Shown: positions 24,145-33,179, counted from the first letter of the stretch. The stretch: 58,370 nt of DNA from JAWPMV01 sp038527215 (GCA_038527215.1 JBCBGC010000037.1:1-58370); one strand, 5' to 3'. Notes: generated by a model from the sequence alone, not told the origin. Made by a program: numbers and translations.

Positions 24145-25533
24145 ATGATACGAGGAAGGTTCATTTTTTTACTTCTATTGATCGGATACAGTTGTAGACC
24201 CGCCACGGAGCCTGAAGAAAGCCGCATCTTGCTTGAAACTACCGCTTCCTATCGAGTGGCGGATACGGTGGCTACCCTTCCCTACAAAATCAGATACACC
24301 TATTTTTCTGCCAAAGATCAACCTCACCGCTGGATAGAAGTAGATTCCGCGGGTGGCTTACTCCTTGATTATATCTACGAATATGACGAAACAGGAAGGG
24401 CCGTGAGCGCTCGGGCTAAAGAGAAAGGGGAAGACGATTATGCGATGGAGAGATTTAGGTATGAAGGGGATAGCCTAAAAACCACCGAGTGGCTCGACTC
24501 AACCGGACAGGTTTATTATAAAATGGTCGATTACCTCGATGAAGAAGGCAGGAGTTATCGGGCTTCTTTTGGCCTGGGCAATAAGGTTCAAGGTTATGAC
24601 ACCACCTACTATACTCCTGAAGGCTTCCTCCAAAAAAAGTTTTTCACCAACCGCCGAGGAGAGGTCTTCAATGATCAGACCTTTACCTACCCGGAAATCA
24701 ATGCGCAAGGAGCCTGGGTGAAGCGAAAAAAGTATGTGGGGGATTCACTCGTCGAAGTGAAGATAAAAAACCTTAACTATGAGGCCTATGCGGTGGATGG
24801 GACCTTTTATCCAGGCCTGCTCTCCAAAAAACCAGGGAGTGAAAGCAGCCCGAGTGTTACCCGGGACCAACAACTGCTCTTTTTTACCCGCACCCAAACC
24901 TGGGACCAGCAAACCCCTTACCTTTCCCGCCAGGTGGCAGGCATATTTGAGGAACCAAGCCAGCTGAAAGCATTGGGACAAATCTACAATGGAGCAATCT
25001 CCCCCTCCGGCCAGCAGATAATCTACTGCGTCCAAACCGATACCCTGCCCAATATTTGGTTGACCAAAAAGAAGGGAGACACCTGGGAAAAAGGCCTAAA
25101 CTTATCAGCAGTCTCAGGCATTTACGGAGGCTATTTCCACTGGATAGATGAAGAACAGCTCCTCTTTTACACCCTGGACCATCAGGGCGACCTACGCAAA
25201 GGCCGTATAAGAGATAATCGCCTGGAGATTACGGATTCCCTGGCTACCCTCAACACCACTGCGGCCACCGAATTTAGCCCTTTCCTTAGCCGGGACGAGA
25301 CCTATTTAATCTTTACCCGTTACGAGGAAAAAAATCCCGACCAGCAGGGCTTTTTCATCAGTAGAAATCCCTCAGGCAAAAACGGCTGGCAGTGGACCAC
25401 CCCAGAGAAAATCCCAGAGCTTGAATATGGGTGGGGGGCCTGCGTCCTGGAAGAATCTGAACAATTCCTCTACACCGACGGGGATGACCTTAAGGTCGTG
25501 CCACTGGAGAAAATTCTTATTCCTCGTGAATAA
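24145..25533 (+). CDS. Lipoprotein with beta-propeller-like (PD40/TolB-type) repeats
   Basis: I start at the ATG at 24145 (462 residues) because a short signal peptide with lipobox (FLLLLIGYSC) begins there; the frame is open further upstream. Residues about 25-230 hold antiparallel-strand repeats typical of MORN/RHS-like text (YIYEYDETGRAVSARAKEKG, YYTPEGFLQKKFFTNRRGE). Residues about 230-460 hold PD40-like blade motifs (GAISPSGQQIIYCVQTD, FSPFLSRDETYLIFTR). Probably exported to the periplasm or cell surface. The function is not known. A second PD40 lipoprotein lies at 37.7-38.9 kb. Confidence 0.75.
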   Translation: MIRGRFIFLLLLIGYSCRPATEPEESRILLETTASYRVADTVATLPYKIRYTYFSAKDQPHRWIEVDSAGGLLLDYIYEYDETGRAVSARAKEKGEDDYAMERFRYEGDSLKTTEWLDSTGQVYYKMVDYLDEEGRSYRASFGLGNKVQGYDTTYYTPEGFLQKKFFTNRRGEVFNDQTFTYPEINAQGAWVKRKKYVGDSLVEVKIKNLNYEAYAVDGTFYPGLLSKKPGSESSPSVTRDQQLLFFTRTQTWDQQTPYLSRQVAGIFEEPSQLKALGQIYNGAISPSGQQIIYCVQTDTLPNIWLTKKKGDTWEKGLNLSAVSGIYGGYFHWIDEEQLLFYTLDHQGDLRKGRIRDNRLEITDSLATLNTTAATEFSPFLSRDETYLIFTRYEEKNPDQQGFFISRNPSGKNGWQWTTPEKIPELEYGWGACVLEESEQFLYTDGDDLKVVPLEKILIPRE

Positions 25534-25662
25534 GCTATCCAGCCCATCAGGTTCTTCGCTGGTCGGATTGCATTATTGGCAGCTGAGGCTTTATATTCAA
25601 TAAGCATTTCAACCAAGGACACAAGCGCGTAACCTCCCTACTACTCCTTCTCAGACGAACCT

Positions 25663-27666
25663 ATGACTACAACGAGCGCTGTTTCCAAATCCCCGGTTTA
25701 TTACCTGAAAAAATTCTTCACCCTTATCCTCTGGCTGCTCGGGGGCCTGATTAGCCTGATTCTGCTCACTTTTTTGGTCCTCTATATCAGCTCCTCTGTC
25801 CAGGCCAATCAGCATGAGAAAATTCTAGGGAAAGAAGCACCAAGCCTTAGCCAGGACGGTCAAAGTTTCAGGGACTTAAATAAAAATGGCTCCCTGGATG
25901 TGTATGAAGACCCTAGGGAAACCGTCGAAGCCAGGGTGGAAGATTTGTTGGGGCAGATGAACCTGGAAGAAAAAGCCGGCTTGATGTTCATCACCATGGC
26001 GAGTATGGAAAATGATGGGTCGCCCAGCAATAAGGTAAAAATCACCAACCCCTTCTCCCTCATGCTCCAGTCCAACCTCAAAATGGTAGCCGAGAAGAAA
26101 ATGAACCATTTCAATCTGCTGCAATCTCCTTCTCCTGAGGCGATGATCGCATGGAATAACCATATTCAAAAGCTGGCTGAACGGACCCGGCTGGGGATTC
26201 CGGTCACCATTGCGACCGACCCCAGACACGGCGTAGCCAATGCCCCGGGCATGTCCATCACTACGCCTTTCTTTTCGGAATGGTGCTCAGCCACCGGCTT
26301 TGGGGCCATCGGCGATACGGCTTTGATGGAAGCCTTTGGGCAAATGGCCCGGGAGGAATATAAAGCGGTAGGCATCAGGCTCGCCCTCTCCCCCATGGCC
26401 GATCTGGCGACCGAACCCCGGGTGGCGCGGATTGGGGGCATGTTCAGCGAGGACGCACAGTTGGCTGCGAGGTTAACCAAAGCCTACATCAAGGGGTTTC
26501 AGGGAGATAGCCTGGACGCAAACAGTGTTTCTTGTGTGGTTAAACATTTCAGTGGGTATGGCCCCCAGAAAGATGGGCGCGACCCTCATTTCCCTCCTGG
26601 TATACAGGTATATCCCGGCGGGAATTTTGACTATCACCTCATCCCTTTTGAAGCGGCTTTTGACGCCGGCGTGTCCCGGGTCATGCCCAGCTACAGTATC
26701 CCGGAGGGCATCACTGATGAAGCCGTGGTTTTTGCCTACAACAAAGCCATGGTGACGGGTTTGCTTAGAGAAAAATATCAATTCGATGGGGTGATCATGA
26801 CCGACTACGGCATCGTAACCGATATGAAAATCATGGGCATACTATTCAAGCCAGCCTCGGCCTATGGAGCGGAAGACCTGAGCGTTCCGGAGCGGATCGC
26901 CAAAATCATCGACGCAGGCTGTGATATGATCGGCGGAGAACATCTGCCGGAGCACATTGTTAAGCTGGTCAAGGCCGGGACCATCTCCGAAGAAAGGATC
27001 AATGCTTCCGCCCGCAGAATTCTCCGGGAAAAATTCATCCTGGGGCTCTTTGATAATCCTTATTTGGAAGCCAACAACGCCCAGCTAGTCAATCAGGCTG
27101 CTTTTGTCCAGAAAGGCCAGGAATCTCAACGACGGTCTTTGACCCTTTTGAAAAATGACCAACTCCTGCCGCTTGATCCCTCCACGAAAATCCATGCCAT
27201 AGGCTTTCATGAAGACGACATTCTTCCCTATGAGGAACTCCTCACTTCTCTGGAAGCGGCCGAGGTGCTGGTGATGAAACTCAATACACCTTATGAAGTT
27301 CTGGGGGAGGCCCTGATGGAAAAAATATTTCACCAGGGACGTCTGGATTTTACCGAGGAAGAGCAAGCCGAAATCCTGGCTTTGATCAACACCAAACCCA
27401 CGGTTACGGTCATCAACCTGGAACGGCCTGCCGTTATTCCAGATATCAATGATGCTAGTCAGGCCGTGATTGCTGATTTTGGAAGCAGGGACGACATCAT
27501 TCTAGACCTGATCTATGGAAAATTCTCGCCCGAAGGCAAGCTACCTTTTGAGTTGCCCTCCTCGATGGAGGCGGTAGAAAAGCAGCTCGAAGATCTACCC
27601 TATGACAGTGAGAATCCGCTGTATCCTTTTGGGCATGGGTTGAGCTATGGAAGGGGGGCGGAATAG
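25663..27666 (+). CDS. Glycoside hydrolase family 3, membrane-anchored
   Basis: 667 residues. A single N-terminal membrane helix (about 20-45) anchors the enzyme. A calcium-loop-like motif DLNKNGSLDVYED lies at 71-83. The GH3 barrel covers about 85-430, with DPRHGVANAPG, KHFSGYG (substrate-binding Lys-His near 294) and the nucleophile region VIMTDYGI with Asp381. A reduced GH3 C-terminal domain follows (about 450-660) and ends with the usual YPFGHGLSYG. Family members are mostly exo-acting beta-glucosidases or xylosidases. The acid/base residue cannot be assigned by eye. The gene stands alone on the plus strand, without SusCD neighbours. Confidence 0.88.
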   Translation: MTTTSAVSKSPVYYLKKFFTLILWLLGGLISLILLTFLVLYISSSVQANQHEKILGKEAPSLSQDGQSFRDLNKNGSLDVYEDPRETVEARVEDLLGQMNLEEKAGLMFITMASMENDGSPSNKVKITNPFSLMLQSNLKMVAEKKMNHFNLLQSPSPEAMIAWNNHIQKLAERTRLGIPVTIATDPRHGVANAPGMSITTPFFSEWCSATGFGAIGDTALMEAFGQMAREEYKAVGIRLALSPMADLATEPRVARIGGMFSEDAQLAARLTKAYIKGFQGDSLDANSVSCVVKHFSGYGPQKDGRDPHFPPGIQVYPGGNFDYHLIPFEAAFDAGVSRVMPSYSIPEGITDEAVVFAYNKAMVTGLLREKYQFDGVIMTDYGIVTDMKIMGILFKPASAYGAEDLSVPERIAKIIDAGCDMIGGEHLPEHIVKLVKAGTISEERINASARRILREKFILGLFDNPYLEANNAQLVNQAAFVQKGQESQRRSLTLLKNDQLLPLDPSTKIHAIGFHEDDILPYEELLTSLEAAEVLVMKLNTPYEVLGEALMEKIFHQGRLDFTEEEQAEILALINTKPTVTVINLERPAVIPDINDASQAVIADFGSRDDIILDLIYGKFSPEGKLPFELPSSMEAVEKQLEDLPYDSENPLYPFGHGLSYGRGAE

Positions 27667-28037
27667 CTTGTTATTGAGATAAGGAAGCTGGCGGAATTAG
27701 GGGAAGCGCCACCTGGTGGAGCGTTTCCAGGCCAACCTACCCACTGGCAGGGTAGCGCCCGGCAATGTCTTCAAAAGCCTGATGGGCAAGCTCAAGAAGC
27801 GGTTTCCGCATATTTATCAATTATTTTGAGAAAAATATGTGCCTCATTCCTAGGGGCTTAAGTTCTGGCTTGCCTGAGTCAGCTCAACATCATGCTTTTC
27901 TCAGGTTACCTTTTTTCCCATGTCCGTAACCAATGGATAAACCATCAGTAATAAGATTCAATTGTTGAACAACACGCAACCGTCTATTGCTGAAGGAGTC
28001 CTAGGTTTCTATCCATTCAACAACACATTTTACTATC
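27667..28037. other. Intergenic region with a hairpin after the GH3 gene
   Basis: 371 bases without a credible gene. The sequence at 27702-27728 folds into a hairpin (GGAA-CGC-CACC paired with GTGG-GCG-TTCC, single mismatches between blocks) 35 bases after the GH3 stop. It has no T-run, so terminator function is uncertain. No promoter matching TAnnTTTG is evident before the next gene. Confidence 0.4.
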
Positions 28038-28475
28038 ATGGGAAAATTTATGATCATTTTGGCGCTGATTAGCTTTTCATTCTTCCAGGTTCAGGCGGAA
28101 GGCGTTACGGACCAAAACGAAGCGGTAACGGAAGTATCTATCGACCAGGAACCAGTCAACGTCATCGTTCATTTCAGCCCGGCCAAAGTGGGCAAAAACG
28201 GCAGAAAAGCCGCCAAAATCACCAAGATCGTCATGGGAAGAGGGCAGCAGGTAGGCAACAATGCTTTCCGTGCCAAACTTCGTCGCAAGGACAACCTGTT
28301 GCATTTCGAAATCCAGATGAAAAGTAGCAAATTCGATCGCTTGATCATGCCTGAGGGCTTTATCATCAACGACCGCATCTCTAAACTGCTCGGCTCTCAG
28401 CAAGTGGTGATGTCCGGTGGATCTACCATGGTCAAGCAAACCGAGAAAAATATGCTTTGGTTTGAGATTCAGTAA
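28038..28475 (+). CDS. Small exported protein, unknown
   Basis: 145 residues with a clear signal peptide (FMIILALISFSFFQVQA, cleavage before EGVTD). The mature part is about 125 residues, basic, beta-rich by eye (VNVIVHFSPAKVGKNGRKAA, LLHFEIQMKSSKFDRL), with no Cys. I do not recognise a family. It is a single gene flanked by a 370-bp spacer and a strong bidirectional terminator, so it is transcribed alone. Likely periplasmic or secreted. Confidence 0.7.
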   Translation: MGKFMIILALISFSFFQVQAEGVTDQNEAVTEVSIDQEPVNVIVHFSPAKVGKNGRKAAKITKIVMGRGQQVGNNAFRAKLRRKDNLLHFEIQMKSSKFDRLIMPEGFIINDRISKLLGSQQVVMSGGSTMVKQTEKNMLWFEIQ

Positions 28476-28529
28476 GTATATAAAGGGCGTGCATGGAGCC
28501 GCTCCTTTTCTCAAGCCTGCAAGCTTATA

Positions 28530-28569
28530 AAAACGGCGGCTGTCCTTTGAAGGGCAGCCGCCAGTTTTT
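28530..28569. terminator. Bidirectional rho-independent terminator
   Basis: A near-perfect stem, GGCGGCTGTCCTT paired with AGGG-CAGCCGCC, is flanked by AAAAAC on the left and AGTTTTTG on the right. It therefore gives a T-run for both strands, between the converging small exported protein and the large secreted protein. Confidence 0.85.
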
Positions 28570-28585
28570 GTATCCAGTATTTCGG

Positions 28586-28612
28586 TCAGGGGGTTTAGGG
28601 GGTTTAGGGGCT
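28586..28612 (+). repeat. G-rich TTTAGGGGG repeat
   Basis: Three runs of four to five G separated by TTTA (AGGGGGTTTAGGGGGTTTAG and on) lie in the convergent intergenic region just before the stop codon of the minus-strand gene. Telomere-like in sequence; only three full G-runs, so an intramolecular quadruplex is not assured. Confidence 0.6.
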
Positions 28613-28635
28613 AGTTTTGTTAGAAAATTTTAATC

Positions 28636-31176
28636 CTAGTTTTTTAGAATGAGCCCATCTCCATGTCTCATACCCATTACCTCTGGTTCAAAGGCACAGG
28701 TCTGGGTATTAATTTTGAACTGCATCCTCGCGTTTTTATTCCCGGGCCCAGGTGTTAGGATTCCTTCTGCCTCCTCATATTGCATTCTATAAAATAAAGG
28801 GTTCGGGCCTGAAGAAGGTCTTACTACCCACTCGAAGTAATCTGGCCCTCTTACAAGCTCTGGCGTCCAGTAATCATCGGCCGTGGGATCCGCAACCAGC
28901 GCCTCATATTCGCCCACAATATCCTCGAACTCGATTTGATTGAGAATATTAGCCGGAACAGCATCCCTTCTGATAATCAGACGATTTGCCAAGGGGCCTT
29001 CTGTAACCAGTCCCATTCGTTTCGTCATTGCCTCGTGGAAATAATCCGCCTCATATCTCCCTACAAAATCAGATGGCCAATGCAGAGGATCTCTGGTGGT
29101 ATGATTCACCTCCTGCCAAATATGACTTTCTCCCTCAAGGTTATCCGGTGTAGCAGGAATACTTGCATTTGTCTCACGGAGATTTGTAAAGGTGGGGAAT
29201 GCCTTAAATAGATGATGAAAGAACTCATGCTGGAACCACATAGCGGCATAACATCTTCTTTCAACGTCCGTCAACGTCCCCCCTCCTAAGTGTAATTGTT
29301 TTTCAATAAAGAAAAGGTCATCACACCAAATAATGGGAGCTCCTTCTGAGCTGGTAGTTTGTCCTCCAGTGAACCAACTCACATTATCTAAGTTGCCGGC
29401 CGCTCCGGTTGGCTGTTCGCCGATACCCGGTACAAATGAGGGATACATAATCCACCACATATCCGCCTTTTGATGGAAATCGGCACCTTTTTCTGCAGCT
29501 AATGCTGCCCAAATATCTGGATAGTTATCATCTAAGGTTGGCGTGGGGCCTCCATAGGCGATGTGATCTGTCTTGGTTGTCCCATTTGCCCGGGTAGTGG
29601 TGTGCTGACGGACATTCACAGGGTAGGTAAAATTAGGTAGCTCTATCACTTCTACCTCTACTTGCACCATACCCTTGCTGGCAGCATAAATAAATTTGTT
29701 GAAAACATGGAGAAGCTCATGAATTAATTTATCATTATTCGCTCGTAACCTCGGATCAATATTCTTAGTCGTCTGTGCTCCGGTACCACCCGTAAGCTGG
29801 GTTAGGGTGGTGGGCAATTTACCCGAGGACTTACCCACCAGTACCACCTTGACTTTCATTTTCTGCGGGTTTGGGCAAGGCGTATTATTCGTATGATAAG
29901 AAACCACATCATCCAAGGCGCGAAGGCCATTATAAGCCACTGGGTTACCTACCCACACCCCATTCAAGCCGCTGGCCAAGTTTCCCCAGGTGAGATCACC
30001 TTTTGGGTATTGGGCCCATACGGCATCAAGGGTGGTTTTGGCAGCAGTGTAATCGCCGGCAATTACTTCATCTTCAGCCTGCAGAAATTTTCTCACCACA
30101 TCCATGAAATCAGCTTTAGCTGCTGCTGCTGGATAGGTTGTTTCGAAGGTCGTAAGCTGGCTGGCAGTGGTCGTTTCTACGGTCTTTCCAGAGACCTCAA
30201 ATCTCAAATCGACCCCTTGATCGAAGCCCCCTTCGTAGTAGGCACTTCCCAAGGTTTCATTTTCAGTCGCATGGGGAATGGTATTTCCGCCCGTACAGGT
30301 CAGAATGAAGGTGTATGTATTACCAGGGATAAAGCTCAGGTCTCCCGTTCCTCCTTCCAGGTCCACGGGCATCCAACCTCCAAAATTGGGGGGATTGAAA
30401 GAGATGTCTGTCTTGGTATACCGCGGATTGTCAAAGTCCGTCGTTTCTTGATCAAAAATCTTGAGGATAAAGTTTGTACGAGAATTACCTTGGGCCCAAA
30501 ACTTAAACTCAGAAAAGGTATTTCCCTCTAAACAGCGGCTGTCAGCTACAATACTCTGACCAAATACATGTCCGCTAAATATATGCCCTACAGATCTGTT
30601 TCCTCTGTTTCTGGGATTCTTGCAATTTTCCGGACCGGAATTGGCAAAGGGAATATTTCTTGGCTCAGTTTTTCCTCTTACAATGTAAGCCAGGTCAGTA
30701 CCAGATTGAAAGGCATCATTGTAGTAGGCCTTACCGGGTGCGGTACCGTCAGCCGTGGTCTGAGGCATCATCTGTCCACCCGTACAAGTAAACAAAAACA
30801 AGTATTCTTGCCCGTCCACAAAAGGTACATCCGCCTCAATCTCAACGTACAGTCTAAGCCCTCTGTAAGTAGGACCAAATGAGACGTTTTGCTGATGAAT
30901 CACGTTGGTCTTGCTACCATTCACCACATTGTAAATTTGCATGGTAAAGGAAGAGTTGGAGTTTCCTTGGGCGGTAAAGGAGAATAGCCCGAATTTACCT
31001 CCATCCAGACAGTTCGCGTCCGCGACGATGGACTGACCAAAGGATTTCCCATTGGTAATGTTCCCAGCCTGCAAGCTCTGAGGCCTGTTCGGATTTTTAC
31101 ACTGGGAGTAGGAATGAGTAGAAAGAAAAAGGCATAAGGAAACCAAACATGCCGTTTTCCATAGCAGATTCTTCAT
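28636..31176 (-). CDS. Large secreted protein with duplicated N-terminal domain and two HExxH motifs
   Basis: 846 residues, signal peptide ending HSYSQ at 25. Residues 26-169 and 185-332 are two copies of one beta-sandwich-like domain: both contain FGQSIVAD, Cys-Leu, AQGNS, and TYTFILTCTGG or EYLFLFTCTGG, and end in a V/S-rich GKT. A helical linker (340-430) follows. The C-terminal half has HELLH at 486-490 and HEFFH at 650-654, the latter followed by EGESHIWQEVNH (681-692) with possible further ligands. A zinc metallopeptidase (zincin) of an unrecognised family is plausible. There is no type IX sorting tail that I can identify. The gene is monocistronic and its 3' end meets the bidirectional terminator. 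Confidence 0.7.
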   Translation of the reverse strand: MKNLLWKTACLVSLCLFLSTHSYSQCKNPNRPQSLQAGNITNGKSFGQSIVADANCLDGGKFGLFSFTAQGNSNSSFTMQIYNVVNGSKTNVIHQQNVSFGPTYRGLRLYVEIEADVPFVDGQEYLFLFTCTGGQMMPQTTADGTAPGKAYYNDAFQSGTDLAYIVRGKTEPRNIPFANSGPENCKNPRNRGNRSVGHIFSGHVFGQSIVADSRCLEGNTFSEFKFWAQGNSRTNFILKIFDQETTDFDNPRYTKTDISFNPPNFGGWMPVDLEGGTGDLSFIPGNTYTFILTCTGGNTIPHATENETLGSAYYEGGFDQGVDLRFEVSGKTVETTTASQLTTFETTYPAAAAKADFMDVVRKFLQAEDEVIAGDYTAAKTTLDAVWAQYPKGDLTWGNLASGLNGVWVGNPVAYNGLRALDDVVSYHTNNTPCPNPQKMKVKVVLVGKSSGKLPTTLTQLTGGTGAQTTKNIDPRLRANNDKLIHELLHVFNKFIYAASKGMVQVEVEVIELPNFTYPVNVRQHTTTRANGTTKTDHIAYGGPTPTLDDNYPDIWAALAAEKGADFHQKADMWWIMYPSFVPGIGEQPTGAAGNLDNVSWFTGGQTTSSEGAPIIWCDDLFFIEKQLHLGGGTLTDVERRCYAAMWFQHEFFHHLFKAFPTFTNLRETNASIPATPDNLEGESHIWQEVNHTTRDPLHWPSDFVGRYEADYFHEAMTKRMGLVTEGPLANRLIIRRDAVPANILNQIEFEDIVGEYEALVADPTADDYWTPELVRGPDYFEWVVRPSSGPNPLFYRMQYEEAEGILTPGPGNKNARMQFKINTQTCAFEPEVMGMRHGDGLILKN

Positions 31177-31435
31177 AATTAGGGGGTTAAAATGATATGG
31201 TTTTTTGCCAAAAATGAGGTGAACCAGGCTATGCCTGAAATAGATTCAACACATAATGACTATTCAAATATGCGAAATATTCGAGATTCCGGCTTGATGA
31301 AACCGGACATTTCTTTGTCGAATCTGGACATTTTAGCCTCCTATACTTTCAAAATCGGCCATCTCCCTGCTCAAAAGCTTGATATTTCTCTCAGCTATGG
31401 GGGAAAAGGGAAAAAAGGAGATGCAATTATTTTCC

Positions 31436-31466
31436 TTGGAAACTAATTCCATGGTAACTATATTTG
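31436..31466 (+). promoter_or_regulatory. Promoter and autoregulatory operator of the MarR gene
   Basis: TTG (31436-31438), 20 bases, TATATTTG (31459-31466) form a perfect Bacteroidota promoter. Between and overlapping them is a tandem pair of similar 15-bp units, GGAAACTAATTCCAT then GGTAACTATATTTGC. The same tandem is repeated upstream of the DoxX gene, so it is very probably the MarR binding site. Confidence 0.75.
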
Positions 31467-31485
31467 CCAGCATCTTTCAAATTCT

Positions 31486-31935
31486 ATGGGTAAGATCGAT
31501 CAGGAAGTAACCACAGCCTTCGCCAACGAGCAGCATCGGTTCGTTACCAATCTGGTGTTTACCGCCCGCTGGGTACAGAACGTATTTACGGAGAGCCTGA
31601 AGCCTTTCGATCTTTCCTCTCAGCAGTACAATATCCTGCGCATTCTCAACGGGGCGAAGGACTGGCTGCCTATGACGGAGGTAAAAGACGGCTTACTGGA
31701 AAAAGCGCCTAACGCCACCCGTCTGGTCAATAAACTCCTGAGCAAAGGCCTGATTGAGCGGCACCGGAGCGAAACAGATCGCAGGGTAGTATATGTGCGG
31801 ATTACCGAAGCGGGTCGGGAGTTATTTTCCGCTATCAACCAACAAGAAAACCAGGTGCAACAAGCCCTAGATCAGCGGATCACTGCGGAGGAAGCCCAAA
31901 TCGTCAGCGAAATTTTGGACCGATTTAGAGGATAA
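31486..31935 (+). CDS. MarR-family transcriptional regulator
   Basis: 149 residues with the MarR winged helix: LSSQQYNILRIL, the recognition region KAPNATRLVNKLLSKGLI and the wing ERHRSETDRRVVYVRITEAG, between dimerisation helices at both ends. It represses genes and is released by small phenolic or oxidising ligands in known members. It precedes a DoxX-family gene on the same strand by 64 bases. Identical tandem operator sequences in front of both genes point to autoregulation and control of the DoxX gene. The related Bacteroidota pairs respond to redox or electrophile stress, but that is only a guess here. Confidence 0.9.
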   Translation: MGKIDQEVTTAFANEQHRFVTNLVFTARWVQNVFTESLKPFDLSSQQYNILRILNGAKDWLPMTEVKDGLLEKAPNATRLVNKLLSKGLIERHRSETDRRVVYVRITEAGRELFSAINQQENQVQQALDQRITAEEAQIVSEILDRFRG

Positions 31936-31959
31936 AAAATTTATCCAAATACTTTACAC

Positions 31960-31987
31960 GGAAACTAATTCCACGGAAACTAAATTA
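31960..31987 (+). promoter_or_regulatory. MarR operator in front of the DoxX gene
   Basis: Tandem GGAAACTAATTCCAC then GGAAACTAAATTA, with the same 15-bp period as the site in front of the MarR gene. It lies 13-40 bases before the DoxX start codon. No good -7 element is seen, so it may work on read-through transcription or on a weak promoter. Confidence 0.6.
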
Positions 31988-31999
31988 ATATATCAAACA

Positions 32000-32383
32000 A
32001 TGAAAAACAGAGATCAACTTATCTATCGCATCGTAACCGGACTGTTTACCGCGCACATGCTCCTGACCGTAGCTATGTATATTTTCAACTACGAGATGGT
32101 GAGCGGGGTATTTGCCAGCCTTGGTTTTCCAGCCGGCCTGATATATCCATTGGCCATTGCCAAGGTCCTGGGTCTAATCGCCATTTGGGCCAGTCCATCC
32201 CGCCTGCTCAAAGAGCTGGCCTATCTGGGTTTTGCCATTGATTTTGTGATGGCGTCTATTGCGCATGGCATGGCTGGTGATGGTGGCGTGATTCCGCCTT
32301 TGGTGGCCCTGGTAGTCGCAGGTATTTCCTTTGTGTATCATAGGAGGTTATTGGCTACCAAACAGCAGGAAGTGGTAGTTTGA
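32000..32383 (+). CDS. DoxX-family membrane protein
   Basis: 127 residues with four membrane segments in the typical DoxX-like order: IVTGLFTAHMLLTVAMYIF, then FASLGFPAGLIYPLAIAKVLGLIAIW, then LAYLGFAIDFVMASIAHGMAGDG, then a last helix with a short polar tail (ATKQQEVVV). DoxX-like proteins are often placed under MarR or TetR regulators that sense electrophiles or oxidants. Here a tandem MarR-type operator precedes the gene. The biochemical activity is unknown. Confidence 0.85.
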   Translation: MKNRDQLIYRIVTGLFTAHMLLTVAMYIFNYEMVSGVFASLGFPAGLIYPLAIAKVLGLIAIWASPSRLLKELAYLGFAIDFVMASIAHGMAGDGGVIPPLVALVVAGISFVYHRRLLATKQQEVVV

Positions 32384-32455
32384 GGGGATATTCTTACCTG
32401 GATGGGGAAGGGGATGTTAAAAGCTTGGGATGCATCCCCGCTCGAGCAGCATGAA

Positions 32456-32541
32456 AACATCCCCGCTCGCGCTAGCCGTAGCTTCTCCCGGGGTACCGGG
32501 ATCTGCGACTTTGAAGGGGCCTTTGGGCGGAAGGAGATGTA
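32456..32541. repeat. MITE-like intergenic repeat, short unit 1a
   Basis: Begins AACATCCCCGCTCG and ends GGCGGAAGGAGATGT, with only the nested CCCGGGGTACCGGG module between the ends. The long inner segment of the full unit is missing. A partial end (GGGGATGTT...ATGCATCCCC) lies just before it at 32410-32440, so this is the left side of a tandem cluster. Confidence 0.7.
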
Positions 32542-32552
32542 AGGCTGCTTTG

Positions 32553-32783
32553 AACATCCCCGCTCGCACTTGCCGCAGCTTCTCCCGGGGTACCGGGATC
32601 TGCGACTTCAACGGGGCTTTCGCGCAGGCCTGTCTGCGACAAGCGATTTCTACCCACCCCCGCCCCCTCCAAGGAGGGGAAGGCCAGGCGAAGGCCGGTC
32701 TCCGACAAAGCTTGCCCGCCAGGCTTCTCCCGGGGTACCGGGATCTGCGACTTTGAAGGGGCTGTTGGGCGGAAGGGGATGTT
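32553..32783. repeat. MITE-like intergenic repeat, full unit 1b (both nested modules present)
   Basis: 231 bp bounded by the inverted ends AACATCCCC and GGGGATGTT. It contains two copies of the nested module (TTCTCCCGGGGTACCGGG then ATCTGCGAC), one near each end, and the inner segment with ACCCACCCCCGCCCCCTCC and AGGAGGGGAAGGCC, which folds by CCCCTCC/GGAGGGG. It is separated from its neighbours by the same 11-bp linker, AGGCTGCTTTG. It encodes nothing; open frames here are by-products. Confidence 0.8.
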
Positions 32784-32794
32784 AGGCTGCTTTG

Positions 32795-32977
32795 AACATC
32801 CCCGCTCGAACTTGCCGCAGCCCCTTCAACGGGGCTTTCGCGCAGGCCTGTCTGCGACAAGCGATTTCTACCCACCCCTGCCCCCTCCAAGGAGGGGAAG
32901 GCCAGGCGAAGGCCGGTCTCCAACAAAGCTTGCCCGCCAGGCCCCTTCGAAGGGGCCGTTGGGCGGAAGGGGATGTT
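32795..32977. repeat. MITE-like intergenic repeat, full unit 1c (both nested modules absent)
   Basis: 183 bp with the same ends and the same inner segment as unit 1b. At both places where 1b has the nested module this copy has only CCC, giving the small palindromes CCCCTTCAACGGGG and CCCCTTCGAAGGGG. The length difference, 231-183 = 48, is exactly two times 24. After it a partial end (ATGCATCCCC) follows, then about 170 bases of spacer to the pntAA start. Confidence 0.8.
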
Positions 32978-33179
32978 AGAAGTTTTGGATGCATCCCCGT
33001 TTGCACCAGTTTTAAGCCACTCCCGAATCCCAGGATCCGCCACATCGAAGGGTCAATGGGTGGAAAGGGAGGTCAGGAACCCTTTCCACATCCTGAAAAA
33101 CAATTCTCCTACTTATGGGGTTAACTTGCTTTTATCGAAATTTTTCGAATCTTCGGTCTATCCTATTCTGCATATTTAC

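Noticed and set aside
31192..31446. 84-codon plus-strand frame before the MarR gene
   Set aside because: Composition is poor, it lies in the divergent promoter region and it runs into the MarR promoter and operator; no family resemblance.
32417..33045. Several long open frames on both strands (products rich in PSLEGAGVGRN and similar)
   Set aside because: They lie entirely within the tandem MITE-like repeats; their repeated peptides mirror the DNA repeats and there is no start context or family similarity.
32973..33179. N-terminal extension of the pntAA frame into the repeat cluster
   Set aside because: PntAA proteins start with the MIIAILKE-type strand; the extra codons are repeat and spacer DNA.
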